NCBI GenBank assembly: GCA_964428805.1 | Contig: CAYRZF010000079.1 | Location: 1-10,149, forward strand | Length of the DNA: 10,149 bases | Direction: 5' to 3' | Origin: CAYRZF01 sp964428805 | GTDB lineage: Bacteria > Methylomirabilota > Methylomirabilia > Rokubacteriales > CSP1-6 | Part shown: piece by piece, positions 6,577 to 10,149 of the stretch | How the letters are laid out: the number at the start of each line of letters is the position of its first letter | Position numbering within the stretch: position 1 is the stretch's first letter | Position numbers and translations under genes: made by a program | The notes under the pieces: generated by a model | Seen by the model: the letters and a program-made list of their open reading frames with translations, nothing else | The model's database searches: none | Told to the model about the DNA's origin: nothing

Positions 6577-7811
6577 AGGCGCTAATGGTCGGGCTGGTTC
6601 TGCTCTTGGCAGCGGCGCTCGAGGTCGCTCCGGCCTTCGGTGGCCACGAGAGTCTCTCCGTCCTCCTCCCCGGCAATCCCCTGGAAGGGAGCCGACTCTT
6701 TACGGGAAAGGGGTGTCTCCGCTGTCACGCCGTCCACGGAGTGGGAGGCACCACGGGGCCCGACCTGGGGCGGGGAATCCTGAATCGCCCGCTTCTCGAG
6801 ATCGCCGGAGTCATGTGGAACCATTCCCCGGGAATGGAGCACGTGTTCCAAGAACGACGAGTGCCCCGCCCCAAGTTCGAGCCGTCCGAGATGGCGAGCC
6901 TCCTTTCCTTCCTCTACTACCTCGGCTCCCTGGACCCACCAGGCGACGCGGCGGTTGGCGCCCGCCTCTTCCGCCAGAAAAACTGCCAGATCTGCCACTC
7001 GCTCGGAGGGAAAGGCGGGAGCGTGGGCCCCGAACTGGGCAAGTACAGCCGGTACGCTTCTCCGCTCTATCTGACGGCCGCCCTCTGGAAGCGGGGGCAG
7101 GTCATGGCGGAGAAGATGCAGGAAAAGCGGGTGCCACGCCCCACCTTCGAGGGGAACGACATTCCCGACCTTCTGGCGTACATCCGGAGCGCCGGTGGAG
7201 GGATGGAGCGCGTGTACGCGCCGCCGGGGAACCCCAAGCGAGGCGAGGAGCTGTTCACCGAGAAGCGGTGCGTCGAGTGCCACTCGATCCGCGGGCACGG
7301 CGGGAAAGTCGGGCCCGACCTCGGGCTGAGGCTCAAGGGAAGCCTCACGCGGATCGCCGGCACGATGTGGAACCACGGCCCGAAGATGTGGGCCAAGATG
7401 GCCGAGCGCGGCATCGCGGTGCCATCGCTGACCGAGGTGGAGATGGCCGACCTCATCAGCTACCTCTACTTCTTCCAGTTCATCGACCCGCCCGGCGACA
7501 CCGGAAGGGGTCAGATCGTGTACCGGGAGAAGCGCTGCGGCAGCTGCCACGCCCTCCGGGGGGTTGGTGAAAAGGTGGGGCCGGATCTCGCGAAGGTGGA
7601 AAAGCTCGATACCCCGTTGGAGGTCATCGCCGAGATGTGGAATCACGCCGCCAAGATGGAGGAGAAGATGGCGGAGGAGAACGTAGTCTGGCCGATTCTG
7701 AAGGGGGGAGAGATGGGGGATCTGATTGCCTATCTGCTCTCGGTTCGCAGAGGAGCGGCTCAGCCGGCCGGTCGCTCCATGGGCTCGGAGCCCAAAGGGG
7801 GCCGGCATTGA
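6573..7811 (+). CDS. Secreted tetraheme cytochrome made of four tandem class-I cytochrome c domains
   Basis: 412 residues from ATG 6573, which overlaps the previous stop (ATGA); a second Met at residue 5 is an alternative start. Residues 1-22 are a signal peptide (ending PAFG). Four repeats of about 90-100 residues each carry one heme site: CLRCH (48-52), CQICH (138-142), CVECH (233-237) and CGSCH (322-326). Each is followed by a GPDLG/GPELG-type turn and a C-terminal helix with a DL-x-YL pattern. Repeats 1, 3 and 4 share MWNH (81, 265, 355) with a Met four residues after the His (M88, M272, M362). Repeat 2 has LWKR instead but keeps the second Met (M178), making that Met the likely distal ligand. 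The protein probably shuttles electrons between the membrane complex and partners. The C-terminal 20 residues are low complexity. Confidence 0.92.
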   Translation: MKALMVGLVLLLAAALEVAPAFGGHESLSVLLPGNPLEGSRLFTGKGCLRCHAVHGVGGTTGPDLGRGILNRPLLEIAGVMWNHSPGMEHVFQERRVPRPKFEPSEMASLLSFLYYLGSLDPPGDAAVGARLFRQKNCQICHSLGGKGGSVGPELGKYSRYASPLYLTAALWKRGQVMAEKMQEKRVPRPTFEGNDIPDLLAYIRSAGGGMERVYAPPGNPKRGEELFTEKRCVECHSIRGHGGKVGPDLGLRLKGSLTRIAGTMWNHGPKMWAKMAERGIAVPSLTEVEMADLISYLYFFQFIDPPGDTGRGQIVYREKRCGSCHALRGVGEKVGPDLAKVEKLDTPLEVIAEMWNHAAKMEEKMAEENVVWPILKGGEMGDLIAYLLSVRRGAAQPAGRSMGSEPKGGRH

Positions 7812-7843
7812 GCGGTAATCCTGACAGGCTCAGGAGGTGTGCC

Positions 7844-8818
7844 ATGAAACACCCGACGGCAATGCTCGCGATGCTCATGATCTCCGCCCTCGTCGCTGCT
7901 GGAGGAGCCTCTTGGGCAGCGGAGATCGAGGTGGCGGCCAAGAAGGTCAAGGACGCCGAGGCTCCCCAGATCGACGGCAAGGTGGACAAGGTCTGGGACA
8001 CAGTGCGGGCCACCAAGGTCACGGCCTCCGAGGGTCCGCAGGGGAAGGTCGAGATCAGCCTGAAGGCCCTCTACACTGACAAGGATGTCTACTTCCTCTT
8101 CCAGTGGCCCGACAAGACGATGAGCCTCTCCCGCCTTTTCGAGTTCGACGGCAAGGAGTGGAAGAAGGCGAAGGGGAACGAGGACTACTTCGCCCTTGCG
8201 TGGGACATCAACAATACCGTCAAGGACTTCCCCAAGAAGGGGTGCACGGTGCTCTGCCACAAGCAAGACAAGGAGCTGTTACTCAGGACCAACGCCCCGG
8301 GTGAGCGGATGGATTACTGGTTCCACAAGCCCCAGCGGATGAATCCGGTGGGGCAGGCGGACGACCAGTACCTCACCCACGAGCTCAAGAAGGGCGAGAA
8401 TTCTGCGCGCCGGACCGACCCCAAGACCGCCGGCGGCTACGAGGAGAACTGGGACAAGGAGGCCAAGCGCCCCAAGTACACCTTCAGGGAAGGGGTCAAG
8501 CCGGGGCCGATCCTCTTGAAGAAGGACGCGGTCGAGATCAAGGACCAGGGTAAGTTCAAGCCCGGCGACCGCCTTCCGAGAGAGGTTCTCGCCCCCTTCG
8601 TGGGCTCGCGTGGCGACATTCAGAGCGGCGCGGTGTGGGACAAGGGGCGGTGGACGTTGGAGCTGAAGCGGGCCCGAGCGACCGAGGATAAGGAGAACGA
8701 TGTCCAGTTCACCGACCCCGGGCGTCCGTACTACTTCGGGATCTCGGTCTGGGACGACGCGGATGACGAAGACCACTCCCACACAGGTGAGAACGTGCTC
8801 AAGCTGATGCTGAAGTAG
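7844..8818 (+). CDS. Ethylbenzene dehydrogenase gamma-like heme protein with CX3CH motif
   Basis: 324 residues from ATG 7844, preceded by a strong AGGAGGTG at 7832-7839; the in-frame extension upstream overlaps the previous gene and lacks a signal sequence. Residues 1-26 are a signal peptide (ending ASWA). The body has the traits of the EB_dh/DOMON-like beta-sandwich family: IDGKVDKVWD near the start, LKALYTDKDVYFLFQWPD (73-90), a central GC-x3-CH, and a FGISVWDDADDEDHSH end. CTVLCH (134-139) has three residues between the cysteines, not two, as in many proteins of this family with a covalent or near-covalent heme. Relatives such as EbdC and NxrC are heme subunits of molybdenum enzymes, so a role as electron carrier for the upstream complex is plausible. 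I have no sign of its substrate. Confidence 0.82.
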   Translation: MKHPTAMLAMLMISALVAAGGASWAAEIEVAAKKVKDAEAPQIDGKVDKVWDTVRATKVTASEGPQGKVEISLKALYTDKDVYFLFQWPDKTMSLSRLFEFDGKEWKKAKGNEDYFALAWDINNTVKDFPKKGCTVLCHKQDKELLLRTNAPGERMDYWFHKPQRMNPVGQADDQYLTHELKKGENSARRTDPKTAGGYEENWDKEAKRPKYTFREGVKPGPILLKKDAVEIKDQGKFKPGDRLPREVLAPFVGSRGDIQSGAVWDKGRWTLELKRARATEDKENDVQFTDPGRPYYFGISVWDDADDEDHSHTGENVLKLMLK

Positions 8819-8860
8819 TGGCCTTCCGGCTGGCGCGAACGGTCTAGGAGGGAGGGTGCG

Positions 8861-9706
8861 ATGGTGAGACACGGGCTGGTGCGGGTCGTCGCTGCCGGTC
8901 TCTGGCTGGTCGTTCTGGGTGTCCCTCCCCCCGCCGCCTTCGCCGGCCAGGCGGGTGAGATCCCCGAAGAGGTGAGCCTGCCCTCCACCCTGGTCACCGA
9001 GGGGGTGTTGCCCGCCACAGAGGCGGAGGGGACGTTCACCTTGGCCAAATCCCGGACGGAGAGAACCTACGGGTTCGGCTTCAGCAGCCTTCAGTACGCC
9101 CCGGTTCCTTCCTTCGGCGTCAAGCTGGCGGTCCCGTTCGTCGTCCGCGACCCGCGAGACACGAAGCCCATCGTCGGTGGGATCGGCGACGTCAGCCTGA
9201 TGGCGAAGTACGCTCCGGTGCTGCTGCCCGCTCAGCAGTTCGCCCTGGGCGGTGGTGTCAAGCTGACCTTCCCCACTGGGAGCGAGCGGCGCGAACTCGG
9301 GGGGAAGCTCGCCATCGCCCCGTTCCTGGCCGCGGGCAAGGGGTTCGGTCCCTTCAGTCTCCAGGCCGACGTGTTCTACAGCTGGCAACTGAACCGGGAT
9401 GCCACGATCCCGGCCGAAGAGGAAGGCGAAGAATCCATCCGGCCGGCCAAGGAGCAGGCAGTCACCGCGAACCTCACCGGGACCTACGCCGTTCTGGAAC
9501 GGCTGGGCCTGATCCTTGAGCTGAACAGCGTGACGATGATCCAGGGCGAGGATCCATTGAAGGAGCGGGTGCAGCTCTATCTCACCCCAGGGGTGAGCGT
9601 GGAGCCGGCCAAGGGCTGGAACCTCCGCGGCGGGATCCAGCTGCCCGTCACGAGCGCCAAGGCGTTCGACTACAACATCATCGTCATCCTGACGAAGGGA
9701 TTTTGA
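8861..9706 (+). CDS. Outer-membrane beta-barrel protein (phenol-degradation MetA-like transporter family)
   Basis: 281 residues from ATG 8861, with a strong AGGAGGGAGGG site at 8846-8856. Residues 1-29 form a signal peptide ending AFAG. The mature part alternates hydrophobic and polar residues in many short strands rich in Gly and aromatic residues (YGFGFSSLQYAPVPSFGVKL; GGGVKLTFPTGSERRELGGK). It ends in Phe (ILTKGF), the usual signal for BAM insertion. The pattern fits the broad family of small outer-membrane barrels labelled meta-pathway phenol degradation or putative transporter. No heme motif is present, and the length is far below MtrB-type porins (about 650+ residues). It is the last gene of the row, 42 bases after the gamma-like gene, and may admit the substrate or serve cytochrome partners. 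Confidence 0.8.
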   Translation: MVRHGLVRVVAAGLWLVVLGVPPPAAFAGQAGEIPEEVSLPSTLVTEGVLPATEAEGTFTLAKSRTERTYGFGFSSLQYAPVPSFGVKLAVPFVVRDPRDTKPIVGGIGDVSLMAKYAPVLLPAQQFALGGGVKLTFPTGSERRELGGKLAIAPFLAAGKGFGPFSLQADVFYSWQLNRDATIPAEEEGEESIRPAKEQAVTANLTGTYAVLERLGLILELNSVTMIQGEDPLKERVQLYLTPGVSVEPAKGWNLRGGIQLPVTSAKAFDYNIIVILTKGF

Positions 9707-9883
9707 GCGGGGGTGGGGCGGCGATACCCCAGCTAGGGCGTTCGTGCCCCGCTCCTGATCCCCCGACCCCCCGCTAAGTGTCCGACTAAACGGAGCATTG
9801 CAGCACCCCCCACTCCGGCATTCGACTTGCTAGTGCCTTTGAATCAGGTCAAGCCGATCGGGCCTCTCGGGAGGGAGGGTCGA
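9707..9883 (+). promoter_or_regulatory. Intergenic leader of the right-hand PAS regulator
   Basis: 177 bases between the barrel stop and the regulator ATG. They align with the left intergenic region and contain a hairpin at 9736-9749, an inverted repeat at 9781-9794, the near-identical block 9806-9857 and the FNR-type palindrome 9839-9852. A G-rich/C-rich pair (TGGGG-N8-CCCCA, near 9715-9732) could be a weak terminator stem for the operon, but it has no T-run. The sequence GGGAGGGAGGG directly before the ATG is a good ribosome site, four bases longer than in the left copy. Confidence 0.6.
9839..9852. promoter_or_regulatory. Candidate FNR/CRP-family binding site, right copy
   Basis: These are the same 14 bases as 878-891 (TTGA-ATCAGG-TCAA). 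They sit inside the near-identical block and are centred about 38 bases before the regulator ATG. Conservation of the whole palindrome between two otherwise drifting copies is the main argument for function. Confidence 0.4.
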
Positions 9884-10149
9884 ATGGACCTGAATGGACT
9901 GATCAGCAACACAGCCGATGGGGTCTGCGCGGTGGCCTCAAATGGCAAGATCGTGCTGTGGAACCGGGCTGCCGAGAAGATCCTGGGCTACTCGGCCCGC
10001 GAGGTGCTCGGCCGCCCCTGCTGCGACGTCTTCGTCGGGCGGGACGCGGCGGGTAACCGTCTCTGCTACCGGGGCTGCCATGTCCAGACGCTGGTGAAAA
10101 TGGAGGAGCCGGTCCAGCACTTCCACATGGCAACCTCCACCAAGGCCGG
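9884..10149 (+). CDS. PAS-domain regulator, cysteine-rich sensor (3' end outside window)
   Basis: 88 complete codons to the edge, start ATG 9884 after GGGAGGGAGGG. Residues 1-50 are a PAS fold: ISNTADGVCAVASNGKIVLW, NRAAEKILGYS, then REVLGRPCCDVF. A cysteine-rich insert follows: C46/C47, then C61-YRG-C65-H66. C15 lies in the first strand. This Cys pattern after the PAS helix recurs in a group of PAS regulators and may bind a metal, FeS cluster or heme, or act as a thiol switch; none of this is shown here. The output domain (often a LuxR-type helix-turn-helix in such proteins) is not in the window. From the left relic, the next residues are expected to be GKPVWIDVSI and further. Being the first gene of a repeated locus, it probably controls genes to its right, its own expression, or the module to its left. 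Confidence 0.8.
   Translation, partial: MDLNGLISNTADGVCAVASNGKIVLWNRAAEKILGYSAREVLGRPCCDVFVGRDAAGNRLCYRGCHVQTLVKMEEPVQHFHMATSTKA

Larger units (their letters stand above)
9713..10149 (+). repeat. Direct repeat, right copy (leader plus regulator 5' part)
   Basis: This is the partner of 752-1100. It carries 83 bases (within roughly 9910-9993) that the left copy lacks, plus one extra G in the GGGG run near 10072. This copy keeps the regulator reading frame open, so it is the better representative of the ancestral sequence. The match reaches the last base of the window and presumably continues. Confidence 0.9.

Noticed and set aside
6582..9388. Minus-strand open frames opposite the tetraheme, gamma-like and barrel genes
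   Set aside because: Shadows of genes with clear motifs on the plus strand.
9715..9732. Rho-independent terminator after the barrel gene
   Set aside because: The TGGGG/CCCCA stem is short and no T-run follows.
752..10149. Composite transposon or integrative element
   Set aside because: The flanking repeats are a regulator locus. No transposase, integrase, terminal inverted repeats or target-site duplication is seen.

Overview
This is a GC-rich, densely coded bacterial window from a respiratory (electron-transport) region. It holds an operon-like row of eight plus-strand genes (1303-9706), a divergent multiheme cytochrome cut by the left edge, and two copies of a PAS-domain regulator locus. 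One regulator copy is decayed (919-1306). The other looks intact but runs off the right edge (9884-10149). Gene content, the Tat signal and the outer-membrane protein indicate a diderm with periplasmic respiratory chains. The style (high GC, NrfD/cytochrome modules, Cys-rich PAS regulator) resembles uncultivated lineages such as Rokubacteria/Methylomirabilota or deltaproteobacterial relatives. That placement is a guess, because no marker gene is present.

Layout. 1-663 (minus): 5' part of a secreted cytochrome with an N-terminal monoheme domain followed by a hydroxylamine-oxidoreductase-like multiheme region. 664-918: divergent intergenic region with an FNR-type palindrome and a leader block repeated almost exactly at the right end. 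919-1306: composite pseudogene, PAS-regulator start fused to the tail of a response-regulator receiver domain. 1303-6323: pentaheme cytochrome, Tat-exported molybdopterin oxidoreductase, four-cluster ferredoxin-like subunit and ten-helix NrfD membrane subunit, in the same order as qrcABCD of sulfate reducers; the cytochrome and NrfD proteins also carry hallmarks of alternative complex III. 6325-9706: a two-helix membrane peptide, a secreted tetraheme cytochrome of four tandem monoheme domains, an ethylbenzene-dehydrogenase-gamma-like protein with a CX3CH motif, and an outer-membrane beta-barrel. 9707-10149: the second copy of the leader and the regulator gene.

How the genes may work together (inference). 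The NrfD subunit would exchange electrons with membrane quinone. The four-cluster protein would wire it to the molybdopterin subunit and the pentaheme cytochrome on the periplasmic face. The tetraheme cytochrome and the gamma-like protein would carry electrons to or from other periplasmic partners. The barrel may admit a substrate. Direction of flow and substrate cannot be read from the sequence.

The most unusual point is architectural. The whole ~9 kb module lies between two direct copies of the regulator locus. Within these copies, a 52-nt non-coding block matches at 51 positions, while the alignable coding part matches at only about 82%.
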